Of a stretch of 64,000 bases of DNA, positions 11,097 to 20,060 are shown one piece after another. The notes below the pieces were generated by a model. The model ran no database searches, was not told the DNA's origin, and saw only the letters and a program-made list of their open reading frames with translations. Source of the DNA: Halorientalis sp. IM1011 (GTDB lineage: Archaea; Halobacteriota; Halobacteria; Halobacteriales; Haloarculaceae); NCBI RefSeq assembly GCF_001989615.1, contig NZ_CP019067.1, positions 1 through 64,000 of the forward strand, in the 5' to 3' direction. Within the stretch, counting starts at the first letter, position 1; each line of letters starts with the position of its first letter. The translations under genes and the position numbers were made by a program.

Positions 11097-11248
11097 TCCA
11101 CCTTTTTTCACGGGGGCATCGCCCCGAGCCGGAGGCTCGCGGCTCAACCCCCGCCAAAAAACGTGGGCGAAAAAAGCGGGACTCGCGCTCCACGCGAGTC
11201 CCGTGAACCGCGCTCGCGTAGCTCGCGCGGATGCTTGACAGTGGACGT

Positions 11249-11270
11249 GGTTCAAATCCCGTTCAGCCCG
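11249..11270 (+). repeat. tRNA-Lys 3'-end repeat, copy 3 (two mismatches)
   Basis: A third copy of the tRNA tail with two substitutions (gttcagcccg instead of tttcggcccg). Copies 2 and 3 share flanking bases on both sides that the tRNA lacks, so they probably arose from successive insertions or from duplication of one att scar. Confidence 0.65.
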
Positions 11271-11334
11271 TCTACCTCGTTCGGTACGGTCGCCGGCACG
11301 AACCCCTATCAGAGAGCCGGCCATACCGTGAGCC

Positions 11335-12648
11335 ATGACACGCAGACGGGATCTGCTCCGGGTGGGTGCGGCCGCGGTTGGTGGGGCACTGGCGGGGTGT
11401 TCGTTCTTGGAGAGCAACACGCAGCCGTCGGAGTCGGTCGGGACCGAGCAGGTAGCGGCCGGATTTACCGCGCCACTGGGGATGGAGACGGTCGGAGACG
11501 GTCGCTTTCTGATCGCCGACCAGACAGGACAGGTGTATCCGGTGGATTCGGACGGGCGGCGCGAAGAGCCAGTACTGGACCTCACAGATCGAATGGTCGA
11601 GCTGAATCCCGGCTACGACGAGCGTGGACTGTTGGGGATTGCGACGGGACCGAACTTCGCTGAGCGGCGGCGACTGTTCGTCCGGTACAGTGCCCCGCTC
11701 CGGTCGGAGATGCCCGACGGATACAGTCACACGTTCGTCCTGTCGTCGTTCGCGGTGGACGAGAACCTGCGGGCGGATCCGTCGAGCGAGCGAATCGTGC
11801 TGGAGATTCCCGAGCCACAGGCGAACCACAACGCCGGATCGGTCACCTTCGGGCCGGACGGATTCCTCTACGTCGGGGTCGGTGACGGCGGTGGCGGCAA
11901 CGACGTGGGACAGGGCCACGTCTCGGACTGGTACGACCGTAACGACGGCGGCAACGGGCAAGACATGACCGAGAACCTCCTGGGGAGTATCCTCCGGATC
12001 GACGTGCGCGAGGGTGCGGGCGGGAACGGGCGGGCGTACGGGATCCCCGACGACAACCCACTGGTCGGGCGAGACGGCCTTGCCGAACAGTACGCCTGGG
12101 GCTTTCGCAACCCCTGGCGGTTCTCCTTCACCGACGGACGGTTCTTCGTCGCGGACGTGGGGCAGAATCGGTTCGAGGAGGTCAACGTCGTCGAGCGGGG
12201 CGGCAACTACGGGTGGAACGTCCGGGAAGGGGCCCACTGTTTCAGCACGGACGATCCGGGGTCGCCGCCGGCGAACTGTCCCACCGAGACCGACGACGGA
12301 GAACCGCTGGAAGATCCGATACTCGAATATTCCCACGAAGGTAACGGTGTCAGTGGGATCTCTGTCATCGGTGGTTACTACTACACTGGCGGCATCGGAC
12401 CACTCTCCGAGCGGTACGTATTCGGCGATTATCAGGCGGAGGGGACGATCTTCACCGCCAGTGAACCCGACGACGGTGGGCTCTGGAACCTGTCGCGAGT
12501 AGAACTGGTGACCGGGAGCGGCGAGGGTCCCGGGCAGTATCTGCTGGCGTTCGGTCGCGATACCGACGGCGAGCTGTACGTGCTGACGACCGACAGCGGC
12601 GGGCCACAGGGGAGTTCCGGCGCCGTCCATCGGCTCGTGGCGGTCTGA
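11335..12648 (+). CDS. PQQ-type sugar (glucose/sorbosone) dehydrogenase, Tat lipoprotein
   Basis: A 437-residue exported protein. The N-terminus MTRRRDLLRVGAAAVGGALAGCSF has the twin-arginine motif and the lipobox LAGC, so it is probably Tat-exported and lipid-anchored at Cys22, as is common in haloarchaea. The mature part is a six-bladed beta-propeller of the soluble glucose/sorbosone dehydrogenase family: NHNAGSVTFGPDGFLYVGVGDGG, AWGFRNPWRFSF, FVADVGQNRFEEVN and GGNYGWNVREG are its hallmark loops. It would oxidise sugars using PQQ or a similar quinone. No PQQ biosynthesis genes are in this window. Confidence 0.9.
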   Translation: MTRRRDLLRVGAAAVGGALAGCSFLESNTQPSESVGTEQVAAGFTAPLGMETVGDGRFLIADQTGQVYPVDSDGRREEPVLDLTDRMVELNPGYDERGLLGIATGPNFAERRRLFVRYSAPLRSEMPDGYSHTFVLSSFAVDENLRADPSSERIVLEIPEPQANHNAGSVTFGPDGFLYVGVGDGGGGNDVGQGHVSDWYDRNDGGNGQDMTENLLGSILRIDVREGAGGNGRAYGIPDDNPLVGRDGLAEQYAWGFRNPWRFSFTDGRFFVADVGQNRFEEVNVVERGGNYGWNVREGAHCFSTDDPGSPPANCPTETDDGEPLEDPILEYSHEGNGVSGISVIGGYYYTGGIGPLSERYVFGDYQAEGTIFTASEPDDGGLWNLSRVELVTGSGEGPGQYLLAFGRDTDGELYVLTTDSGGPQGSSGAVHRLVAV

Positions 12649-12698
12649 TTCGACTCGCCAGCGAAGAATACTTGTGGTGCCCTCGTCACGTTCCGACG

Positions 12699-12824
12699 AT
12701 GTCAGACTTCGGTAGTTACACCTGTGGGAACTGCGGCGAGGAGTTCAGCGCACACCCGAGCTCGAACGCGGCAGCCAACACCTACTGCAGTCCCGCGTGC
12801 GAGACCATCGGCAAAGGACTCTGA
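12699..12824 (+). CDS. 41-residue zinc-finger protein
   Basis: A tiny gene reading MSDFGSYTCGNCGEEFSA, continuing to YCSPACETIGKGL. It has two CxxC-type pairs (CGNC, CSPAC) forming one zinc-binding unit. It sits between the sugar dehydrogenase and convergent guaB. The start is an ATG preceded by an A/T-poor, apparently leaderless promoter. Function unknown; such micro-zinc-fingers are conserved across haloarchaea. Confidence 0.7.
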   Translation: MSDFGSYTCGNCGEEFSAHPSSNAAANTYCSPACETIGKGL

Positions 12825-12851
12825 CCGTCGGTTTCTGGCCGGGAAGGCCGG

Positions 12852-14333
12852 CTACTCTTCGGGGCTGTAGTTCGGCGCTTCGTCGGTGATGACCACGTCG
12901 TGGGGGTGACTCTCCTGCTGGCCGGCCGAGGAGACGCGAACGAACTCCGCGCGCTCTTTGAACTCCGGGATGGTCTCGGCGCCGACGTAGCCCATCCCGC
13001 TTTGCATGCCGCCGACGAGCTGGTGAAGTTCGTCTTCGAGGGGGCCCTGATACGGCGTGGCGGCCTCGACGCCCTCGGGGACGAACTCCTCGTCTTCGTC
13101 TTCCTCCTTGAGGTAGCGTTCGCCCCCGCCGGACTGCATCGCGCCGACGCTTCCCATGCCGCGGTACTGCTTGTACTTCTTGCCGTTCATCGTGATGACT
13201 CGGCCCGGTGCCTCGTCGGTGCCGGCGAAGTAGGAGCCGAGCATCACGGCGTCCGCGCCGGCCGCGATTGCCTTGATCGCGTCCCCGGAGTAGCGGATGC
13301 CGCCGTCGGCGATGACGGGCACGTCCTGCTGGCTGGCCACGTCGGCGACCTGCGCGACGGCGGTGATCTGGGGCATCCCGGACCCGGTGACGACGCGGGT
13401 AGTACAGATCGACCCGGGGCCGATGCCCACCTTGACGCCGTCGGCGAAGTCGACGACGGCTTCGGCGGCCTCGCGGGTGCCGATGTTGCCGACGACCACG
13501 TCGGCCTCGACGCGGTCTTTGATGTCGCGGGCGCTCTCGATGACGTTGCGGTTGTGGGCGTGAGCGCAGTCGATGAAGAGCACGTCGGCACCGGCGGCGT
13601 CGGCGGCAGTCGCGCGTTCGGTGTCGTGGGGACCGACGGCGACGCCGGCGCGGAGTTTGCCGTTCTCGTCGCGGGCGGCGTCGTCGTACTGGCGGCGCTG
13701 GAGGATGCCCTGCATCGTCACCAGTCCGACGAGCCGGTCCGCATCGTCGACGATGGGGACGCGCTCGATCTTGTGGTCGTACATCAGTTCGAGCGCTTCG
13801 CGGGCGGTCACGTCCTCGGGGGCCGTGATGACCTCGTCGGTCATAGCCTCGCCCACCTCGTCGCGCTCGCCGACCTCCAGGTACGGCCGGATGTCGGTGC
13901 CGGAGATGATCCCCAGCACTTCGTCGTCCTCGTCGACGACCGGGGCGCCGGAGACGCCCGCCCGCTCCATCATCTCGTCGACATCCTGGACCGTCTGGTC
14001 CGGGTTGGCCGTAACCACGTCGCGGATGATCAGTTCGTCGGCGCGTTTGATGCGCTCGACTTCGGTGACCATCTCGTCGACGGTCATGTTCTGGTGGAGG
14101 ACCCCCAGTCCGCCCTGCCGGGCCATTGCGATAGCCATGTCGCTCTCGGTGACGGTGTCCATCGCGGCCGAGAGAACTGGCACGGTGAGCTCGACGTTTT
14201 TCGACACCCGCGTCGCCGTGTCCGCCTCGTCCGGTTCGACGCGACTCTCCTTCGGTCGCAGGAGTACGTCGTCGAACGTCAGCGCCTCCGGAACCCGGAG
14301 TTTCTCCGAGAAGAACTCGTTGTCGTTCGCCAT
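12852..14333 (-). CDS. guaB: IMP dehydrogenase
   Basis: A 493-residue inosine-5'-monophosphate dehydrogenase, which converts IMP to XMP in guanine nucleotide synthesis. It starts [20 protein letters not shown]. Two CBS modules (about residues 95-215) are inserted into the TIM barrel. The catalytic loop [17 protein letters not shown] holds the active Cys, and the flap region has [14 protein letters not shown]. Monocistronic as far as visible. Confidence 0.95.
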   Translation of the reverse strand: MANDNEFFSEKLRVPEALTFDDVLLRPKESRVEPDEADTATRVSKNVELTVPVLSAAMDTVTESDMAIAMARQGGLGVLHQNMTVDEMVTEVERIKRADELIIRDVVTANPDQTVQDVDEMMERAGVSGAPVVDEDDEVLGIISGTDIRPYLEVGERDEVGEAMTDEVITAPEDVTAREALELMYDHKIERVPIVDDADRLVGLVTMQGILQRRQYDDAARDENGKLRAGVAVGPHDTERATAADAAGADVLFIDCAHAHNRNVIESARDIKDRVEADVVVGNIGTREAAEAVVDFADGVKVGIGPGSICTTRVVTGSGMPQITAVAQVADVASQQDVPVIADGGIRYSGDAIKAIAAGADAVMLGSYFAGTDEAPGRVITMNGKKYKQYRGMGSVGAMQSGGGERYLKEEDEDEEFVPEGVEAATPYQGPLEDELHQLVGGMQSGMGYVGAETIPEFKERAEFVRVSSAGQQESHPHDVVITDEAPNYSPEE

Positions 14334-14572
14334 GTAAAGCGTGACACCGGCCCGGGGAAAAACGTTGCGAGACGGCTCGCCCCAGGATGTAGTTCACACC
14401 ACACCTGAACAGTTCCCACCACGTTTTCACTGGCCGGAAGTGTGTGAAGGCATTGCAAATTGCCAGTTCGTGCAACGTTCAATCAGAGTTATGCGAGAAT
14501 AGTGGACGATTCCTGTGGCGTGGGATCGGATACCACACAACGTTTATGGCTCCGTCAACACTTGTTACGGGT

Positions 14573-14776
14573 ATGGACTCCGCCAGTCGATCGAACGTGC
14601 GTGTCGCGAGCGAGCCGTCCGCAGTTGCGGGTGGCGACTTTACATTTTGCGACGGTCGCACATTCAATACGGCGGAGAATACGGCCAAAGCGGGCGGCGA
14701 CGGCGAACCTCGCCGACGCGCCCCGGTATATCGTGTACACCACCCGATGGCCACGGGAGAGGGCCGTTCGCACTGA
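14573..14776 (+). CDS. Small hypothetical protein upstream of DUF5794-like gene
   Basis: A possible 67-residue gene starting MDSASRSNVRVASEPSAVAG and containing GDFTFCDGRTFNTAEN. Its TGA is followed at once by the ATG of the membrane protein gene (tgaatg), which suggests coupling. A TATA-like gtttatgg lies about 25-30 bp upstream, right for a leaderless start. The composition is less acidic than usual, so it could be a shadow of the leader. Confidence 0.4.
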   Translation: MDSASRSNVRVASEPSAVAGGDFTFCDGRTFNTAENTAKAGGDGEPRRRAPVYRVHHPMATGEGRSH

Positions 14777-15622
14777 ATGAGCCAGTCTCAGCACCCGGTC
14801 GCACTCCGTATCGAGCAGCGCGTGGGTGGTGCGACGCGCCTGCTCGCGACCGTCATGTGTCTGCCCCTGCTGGACGGCATCTTCCCCGCGCTCGTCCTCG
14901 CGGGTGCGCTGTCCGACCCGACCGGCATCCTCGAGGTCGGGCTGCTGATCTTCGGCGGGAGCGCGACCGTCGCGGTCATCCTCGCGGACATGGACGGCTC
15001 CCCCAGAGAGCAGGCGAAATCCATCCTGCTCGTCGGGAGCGTCGTGGTCGTCGGTGCCGTGGTCGAGGCGGCGCTGGCCCCGACCATCGCCGGGTTCCTC
15101 GACCTCGCGGTGTTCGAGCGGTTCGCCGGCCTCGTCATCCTCGCCGTGGCGGCCCAGACCGCCAGCGCCCGGATCGGTGACTACCTGCCCCGCCCGGCGA
15201 TCATCATCGCACTCGGGCTGGTGGCCAGCGTAGATCCCTCGGGTGCGGGGCTGGTCGTCCAGCTCGACCCCGACCTGATGCTGCGAGCGGCCGCCGCGGC
15301 GCTCGTCGCCGTCGTCTTCGCGCTCCACCTGGCCCTCTTCGGCCCGTGGCTGCGGGGCATCGTCGACATCGACCGGTTCCGGTTCGGGAGCGCCGTTGCC
15401 CTCGGTGTCCTCCCGCTGGGTCTGTTCGGTCTGGTGCCCGGCGACGCGCCGCTGGCACTCGCGGTACTTGGGATGACCTTCCTGTTCGCGTTCGATCCCC
15501 AGGACGCGGTGGCGGACCTCCGGTCGGACGACGAGGGCGAAGACGATGACGACGACTACGAGCCCGTCGGCCCGGCGAGCGCCGACACCGTCGCGGAGGA
15601 AGACCACGCGCCCTGGTTGTGA
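14777..15622 (+). CDS. Conserved haloarchaeal membrane protein (DUF5794-like)
   Basis: A 281-residue protein with about seven hydrophobic helices, for example LLATVMCLPLLDGIFPALVL, ILLVGSVVVVGAVVEAAL and FALHLALFGPWL, and a very acidic C-terminal tail (DDEGEDDDDDYEP). It matches what I recall as DUF5794. It is followed by the DUF5795-like zinc protein, and that pairing recurs in Halobacteria. Function unknown. Confidence 0.65.
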   Translation: MSQSQHPVALRIEQRVGGATRLLATVMCLPLLDGIFPALVLAGALSDPTGILEVGLLIFGGSATVAVILADMDGSPREQAKSILLVGSVVVVGAVVEAALAPTIAGFLDLAVFERFAGLVILAVAAQTASARIGDYLPRPAIIIALGLVASVDPSGAGLVVQLDPDLMLRAAAAALVAVVFALHLALFGPWLRGIVDIDRFRFGSAVALGVLPLGLFGLVPGDAPLALAVLGMTFLFAFDPQDAVADLRSDDEGEDDDDDYEPVGPASADTVAEEDHAPWL

Positions 15623-15671
15623 GCGTTCCCGGGAAGGGAAAGCTTAGGGACGTGACCCCGCGAGTGTGGGT

Positions 15672-15899
15672 ATGGCCGACAACCGCGTCGTTCAGGGCCG
15701 GATGGTCACGCCCGGCAAACTGGCAGAGCTCATCGAAGGGGAGAGCGTGATGGACGCAGAAGCGATCGAGGACGCCGACCGGGACTGCCCCGAATGCGGC
15801 GGTAACGTCCTCGAAGTGGGCTACATGCCCTCCGTCACCGAGTTCGTCACCGGCCAGAAGTGCCAGGACTGTGACTGGTCCGACACGGACCGGGACTGA
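15672..15899 (+). CDS. Conserved zinc-ribbon protein (DUF5795-like)
   Basis: A 75-residue protein starting MADNRVVQGRMVTPGKLAEL. Its zinc ribbon uses CPECGG and CQDCDW. It lies 50 bp after the DUF5794-like membrane protein on the same strand and probably shares its transcript. Function unknown. Confidence 0.7.
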   Translation: MADNRVVQGRMVTPGKLAELIEGESVMDAEAIEDADRDCPECGGNVLEVGYMPSVTEFVTGQKCQDCDWSDTDRD

Positions 15900-15944
15900 T
15901 CGAATCGAAATCCCTTTAGGGAGACTCATCCAAGCAGGTGATGC

Positions 15945-16122
15945 GGGGTCGTGGCCAAGTCCGGCATGGCGACTGACTCCAGAGGCACCGCGCCCGGTGA
16001 CGAAACTCCAGACTGATATACTGAGCGGACGGCTGATCACCGCCCGCGCTGATGACCCTCTGGAGTTCCGAGGCGCGACCGGAGATATCAGTCGATCGGG
16101 AGTTCAAATCTCTCCGACCCCA
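15945..16122 (+). tRNA. tRNA-Trp (CCA) with 104-nt intron
   Basis: Exon 1 runs GGGGTCG to G37 at 15982, with the CCA anticodon at 15979-15981. Exon 2 begins at A38 (16087), followed by TCAGT pairing with ACTGA. The acceptor end CGACCCC plus A closes at 16122. The deduced intron, 15983-16086, contains a ctgatgacc box C-like element and ctga box D-like elements. In Haloferax the equivalent intron is a C/D guide RNA that directs 2'-O-methylation of the tRNA itself; that role is inferred here from position and boxes. Confidence 0.92.
15983..16086 (+). ncRNA. tRNA-Trp intron, probable box C/D guide RNA
   Basis: A 104-base intron at the canonical 37/38 site, released by the tRNA splicing endonuclease. 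Box C-like tgatga occurs at about 16049, and ctga boxes occur near 16002, 16018 and 16035. Guide pairing was not modelled in detail. Confidence 0.6.
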
Positions 16123-16156
16123 CTTCCTGACGAACCGATATCCGGGAGCTCCGCGT

Positions 16157-16525
16157 TCACTCCTCGTACTCGTACTGATTCAGCGTCGTAAACATAACGT
16201 CCTCCAGTACCTCCTCGCTCGTCGCTTCTAACACGACGGGCGGGGCGACGCCCTCGTCCTCGGCTTCGAGCCAGCGACCGACGCAGAGACACCAGCGGTC
16301 GCCGGGTTCCAGTCCGGGGAAGTTCAGTTCCGGACGGGGCGTCACGAGGTCGTTCCCGCGGGACGCGCTGAACTCGAGAAACTCCTCGGTGACGACGGCA
16401 CAGATCTCGTGCCGGCCGGCGTCGGCGGGGTGGGGGCGACAGCAGCCGTCCCGCTCGAAACCGGTCGCCGGGTCGTCGCTGCAGGTCTCTAGCTCCATCC
16501 CGAGGACGTTCTGCTCGTCGGTCAT
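16157..16525 (-). CDS. DUF2237-family protein
   Basis: A 122-residue protein starting MTDEQNVLGMELETCSDDP. It carries the family pattern TGFERDGCCRPHPADAGRHEICAVVTEEFLEFS and PGDRWCLCVGRWLEA. DUF2237 proteins are small Cys-containing proteins of bacteria, archaea and plants with no established role. The start at 16525 is set by the conserved NVLG region. Confidence 0.85.
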   Translation of the reverse strand: MTDEQNVLGMELETCSDDPATGFERDGCCRPHPADAGRHEICAVVTEEFLEFSASRGNDLVTPRPELNFPGLEPGDRWCLCVGRWLEAEDEGVAPPVVLEATSEEVLEDVMFTTLNQYEYEE

Positions 16526-16583
16526 ACCACCGATTGTGGCGGACGGCGGAAAGAGGTGTCCACCGACAACGGAAAGCGGGTCG

Positions 16584-18836
16584 TCAGTAGCCGTTCTCCT
16601 GAGCGTCCACGACCGCCACCGCCGCCAGATTGACAATATCATTGACCTCGTCGCCGCGCTGGAGGACGTGGACGGGCTTGTCCATACCGACGAGCATCGG
16701 ACCGATAGCTTCGGCTCCACCCAGACGCTGGAGGAGTTTGTAGCCGATGTTGCCAGCTTCCAGATTGGGGAAGACGAGGACGTTCGCGGGGCCGTCGAGG
16801 TCGGAGAACTCGTAGTCCTCGGTCAGCAGGTCCTCGACGACGGCGGTGTCGGCCTGCATCTCGCCGTCGACGGGAAAATCAACGTCGGGGTCGGCCCGGA
16901 GCCGCTGGGCGGCCTCGCGGGGCTTGCGCGTCCCTTCGTTGTCGACCGAGCCGAAGTCCGAGTAGGAGAGCAGGGCGGCGCGGGGGTCCACGTCGAACCG
17001 GCGGGCGAGGTCGGCGGTGTGGCGCGTGACCTCTTCGAGCACGTCGGCGTCGGGGTTCTGGTTGACGGTGGCGTCGGCGACGAAGACGACGCGGTTCTTG
17101 AACGTGAGCATGTAGACGCCGGCGGCGTAGTCGGCGTCGTCGGCGGTACCCACGACCTGCAGCGGTGGCTTGAGCGCCGAGGGATAGTTGTGGGTGAGGC
17201 CGGTCAACATCACGTCGGCGTCGCCCATCTCGACCATGACGCTGGCGAGGTAGTTGTCGTCCTCGACGAGGTCGGCGGCCTCGGTCCGCGTAATCCCGTT
17301 GCGCTTCCGGAGTTCGTACAACCGCTCGGCGTAGGGATCGAGCTGGTCTTCCTCCGGGTCGACGACGACGGGATCGAAGTCCAGTCCGAGGTCGTCGATG
17401 GACCGCCAGATCACTTCGCGGTCGCCGACGAGGATGGGTTCGGCGATCCCTTCGGCGGCGAGCTGATGGCCAGCGCGAACGATCTTCTCGTCGTCGCCCT
17501 CCGCGAGAACGACCCGTTTCGGTGCGTTCGTCGCGCGGTTGAGGACGACCCGCATCATCTCCCTCGACTTGCCGAGGCGGGCCTCGAGCCGTTCGCGGTA
17601 GGAGTCGAGGTCGAGGTCGCGACGTGCCGCACCGCTGTCCATCGCGGCGCTGGCGACGGCGGTGGCCACCTCGAACAGGACGCGCGAGTCCAGCGGTTTC
17701 GGGATGATGTAGTCGGGGCCGAACTGGAGCGGTTCGTCGTCGTAGGCCTTCCTGACCGCGTCGGGCACGTCGGTCCGTGCGAGGCGGGCGATGGCCTCGG
17801 CCGCGGCGACTTTCATCGCCTCGTTGATCTCGGTCGCGCGGACGTCTAGCGCGCCCCGGAAGATGAAGGGGAACCCGAGGACGTTGTTCACCTGATTCGG
17901 GTAGTCCGAGCGGCCGGTCGCGACGATCACGGTGTCGTCGCGGGCCGCCTTGGCCGACGCGTAGTCGATCTCGGGATCGGGATTGGCCATGGCGAAGACG
18001 ACTGGGTTCTCGGCCATCGACCGGACCATCTCCTGGGAGACGATGCCGCCGACCGAGAGGCCGACGAACACGTCCGCGCCGGCCATGGCGTCGGCGAGGT
18101 CGCCGCGCTCCTCGGGTTGGCTGGCGAAGGGCTCGACGAACTCGTCGAGGTCGTCGCGCTCGGTCGTGATGATCCCGTGTTCGTCCGCAATCGTGATCTG
18201 CTCGCGGGGGACGCCCAGCGAGACGTAGAAGCGAGCGGTCGCGGTCGCGGCGGCCCCCGCGCCGGCGAAAGTGATGTCGAGATCCTCGATGTCCTTCTCG
18301 AGGATGTGGGTGGCGTTCAGCAGGGCCGCGCCGGTGATGATGGCGGTCCCGTGTTGATCGTCGTGGAAGACGGGGATCGACATGCGTTCGCGGAGGCGCT
18401 CCTCGATCTCGAAACACTCCGGCGCTTTGATGTCCTCCAGATTGATCCCGCCGAAGGTCGGCTCCATGCCGGCGACGGCCTCGACGAACGCGTCGGGCTC
18501 GTCGAAGTCGTACTCCACGTCGAACACGTCGATGTCCGCGAAGCGCTTGAACAGGACGCCCTTGCCTTCCATCACGGGTTTGGAGGCCTGTGCGCCGATG
18601 TCGCCCAGTCCGAGCACGGCGGAGCCGTTCGAGACGACGCCGACGAGGTTGCCCTTGGCGGTGTAGGTGTAGGCCTCGGTGGGGTCGTCGTCGATCTCGC
18701 GGCAGGGGGCGGCGACGCCCGGCGAATACGCGAGGCTCAGATCGCGTTGCGTGTTGGTCGGTTTGGTCGTCTCCGTCTCGATCTTCCCGGGCGGATCGGT
18801 CCGGTGGTACTCCAGTGCGTCCTCGTCCAGTCCCAT
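16584..18836 (-). CDS. maeB: NADP-dependent malic enzyme (MaeB type)
   Basis: A 750-residue MaeB-type enzyme. Residues ~1-400 are the malic enzyme ([30 protein letters not shown]-type motif seen as [13 protein letters not shown]; Rossmann loop [14 protein letters not shown]). Residues ~420-750 are a phosphate-acetyltransferase-like regulatory domain ([16 protein letters not shown]). It decarboxylates malate to pyruvate with NADP reduction. The length equals that of bacterial MaeB. The C-terminal domain usually senses acetyl-CoA and is not catalytic. Confidence 0.93.
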   Translation of the reverse strand: MGLDEDALEYHRTDPPGKIETETTKPTNTQRDLSLAYSPGVAAPCREIDDDPTEAYTYTAKGNLVGVVSNGSAVLGLGDIGAQASKPVMEGKGVLFKRFADIDVFDVEYDFDEPDAFVEAVAGMEPTFGGINLEDIKAPECFEIEERLRERMSIPVFHDDQHGTAIITGAALLNATHILEKDIEDLDITFAGAGAAATATARFYVSLGVPREQITIADEHGIITTERDDLDEFVEPFASQPEERGDLADAMAGADVFVGLSVGGIVSQEMVRSMAENPVVFAMANPDPEIDYASAKAARDDTVIVATGRSDYPNQVNNVLGFPFIFRGALDVRATEINEAMKVAAAEAIARLARTDVPDAVRKAYDDEPLQFGPDYIIPKPLDSRVLFEVATAVASAAMDSGAARRDLDLDSYRERLEARLGKSREMMRVVLNRATNAPKRVVLAEGDDEKIVRAGHQLAAEGIAEPILVGDREVIWRSIDDLGLDFDPVVVDPEEDQLDPYAERLYELRKRNGITRTEAADLVEDDNYLASVMVEMGDADVMLTGLTHNYPSALKPPLQVVGTADDADYAAGVYMLTFKNRVVFVADATVNQNPDADVLEEVTRHTADLARRFDVDPRAALLSYSDFGSVDNEGTRKPREAAQRLRADPDVDFPVDGEMQADTAVVEDLLTEDYEFSDLDGPANVLVFPNLEAGNIGYKLLQRLGGAEAIGPMLVGMDKPVHVLQRGDEVNDIVNLAAVAVVDAQENGY

Positions 18837-18984
18837 ACATGAGGCCAGTCACCGCGCGGACAAAAATCGTGCCCGGGCCGCGCGGGCAGATGCCACACCG
18901 ATTGGGCACTTCCATCCGAGTCTGAACCACGATCGGTCACCGCAACCGGGACTTATTCGCCGCTGGCGTCCCTGGTCCGAGTCG

Positions 18985-19818
18985 ATGGGTGGTGTCACCG
19001 TCGCCCGGTCTCGAACGGTCGTCCGCGACCTGGGCATGATCGGGGCCGTCGCGGCCCTGCTCGTCTGGGTCCACGTCGCGCTTCCGCCCTCGATCAAGAC
19101 GCGACTGGCTTTCCGACACGAGTCGGTCGACCCCGTCTCGCTGTACACCAGCGCGTTCGTCCACCTCGATCTGATGCACCTGCTGAGCAACGTGGCGGGC
19201 TACGTCGCCGCGGCCCTGGTGGCCTACGGCCTCTGCGTCCAGATCGGGAACCGGCGATGGTTCCGCGTGACCTTCGCCTGCTTCGTACTCGTCTTCCCCG
19301 TCCTGGTGAGCCTCACCAGCTACGCCATCATCGGACTGCTCTACCCCGGTATCGAGCCGGTGAGCCGCGGGTTCTCGGGCGTCGGTGCGGGCTTCGCCGG
19401 CTTCGTCTTCGTCACCCTGCTCGCGGCGCTGACCCGGCTGTACGACTACCGCGTGGCTGGCTACATCGGACTCGCCATCTGGCTCTTGCTCCTGTTCGAG
19501 GTGTACCTCATCTACGTCGGGAACGTGACACTCCCCGTCGGCGGTCTCTTCGTCGTCGGCTGGGGGGCCTGCCTGGTAGGGATCGGCCGGGCGTCGACAG
19601 GTCCACTGATACTCTCACGGTCCCCGTCACGGGTCGAACTCCTCCAGATACTACAGACTGCGCTCGTCGTGATCCTGCTGGTGAGTTTCGTCTCCGTCCT
19701 GTTCCCACCGGAGATCGTCGAGGACGGGACGGTCACGAACATCTTCGCACACGCCGCCGGCTTCCTCTACGGCATCGGCGGGGCAGCAGTGACCGCGTGG
19801 TACACCCGAGTGGGGTGA
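18985..19818 (+). CDS. Rhomboid-family intramembrane serine protease
   Basis: A 277-residue membrane protein with six or more helices. The rhomboid signatures are present: SAFVHLDLMHLLSN, the serine motif GFSGVGAG (Ser131) and the catalytic histidine in NIFAHAAGFLYG (His256). It would cleave membrane-spanning substrates within the bilayer. The start at 18985 puts the first helix at residue 15. It is divergent from maeB. Confidence 0.85.
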   Translation: MGGVTVARSRTVVRDLGMIGAVAALLVWVHVALPPSIKTRLAFRHESVDPVSLYTSAFVHLDLMHLLSNVAGYVAAALVAYGLCVQIGNRRWFRVTFACFVLVFPVLVSLTSYAIIGLLYPGIEPVSRGFSGVGAGFAGFVFVTLLAALTRLYDYRVAGYIGLAIWLLLLFEVYLIYVGNVTLPVGGLFVVGWGACLVGIGRASTGPLILSRSPSRVELLQILQTALVVILLVSFVSVLFPPEIVEDGTVTNIFAHAAGFLYGIGGAAVTAWYTRVG

Positions 19819-20060
19819 CCGGCGAAACAGTTATGTGTGTTACTGTCTAACGTGGGTATGGAACCCCAGTTCGCTGGGGGTTCCCGACGGGAACGACCGT
19901 CGTATCCGCTCGGGAATTGGCATCGGCGCACGATCGGGACTCCCGGCAGATGGCTGGCCAGCCGACTCTCGTTCCGGGATCCGGTTTTTCGGTACCCCTA
20001 CCCTGATACACCCAGCACTTCGGCCCAACACTTTTGAGACGGTTAGACACAGGTACGGTG
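19819..20060. other. Intergenic region with one strong hairpin
   Basis: A perfect 8-bp stem GGAACCCC/GGGGTTCC with an 8-9 nt loop lies at about 19860-19884, just after a TATA-like ttatgtgt. A 59-codon frame from 19858 is Arg-rich and poor in acidic residues, unlike real genes here. I treat the region as a leader or terminator without a gene. Confidence 0.4.

Larger units (their letters stand above)
10981..11334. other. Gene-free scar region with att-like repeats and hairpins
   Basis: This 354-bp stretch holds no credible gene. Besides the two tRNA-tail repeats it contains a perfect 10-bp stem GGGACTCGCG/CGCGAGTCCC at 11178-11202. Other GC-rich inverted repeats lie around 11115-11150. Open frames here are low-complexity readings of the repeats. 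Confidence 0.6.

Noticed and set aside
10987-11663. Open frames across the tRNA-Lys repeats
   Set aside because: They translate repeat and hairpin DNA and run into the sugar dehydrogenase in the wrong frame.
12745-14475. Long open frames overlapping guaB in other frames (up to 576 codons)
   Set aside because: Arg- and Pro-rich shadow translations of a high-G+C gene; guaB itself is unambiguous.
16389-17849. A 486-codon frame antisense to maeB
   Set aside because: Val/Gly/Asp-biased mirror of the coding strand, no family motifs; similar mirrors overlie guaB and dinB.
19858-20037. A 59-codon gene starting MEPQFAGG
   Set aside because: Arg-rich with few acidic residues, and its first codons form a perfect hairpin; more likely a terminator or leader.
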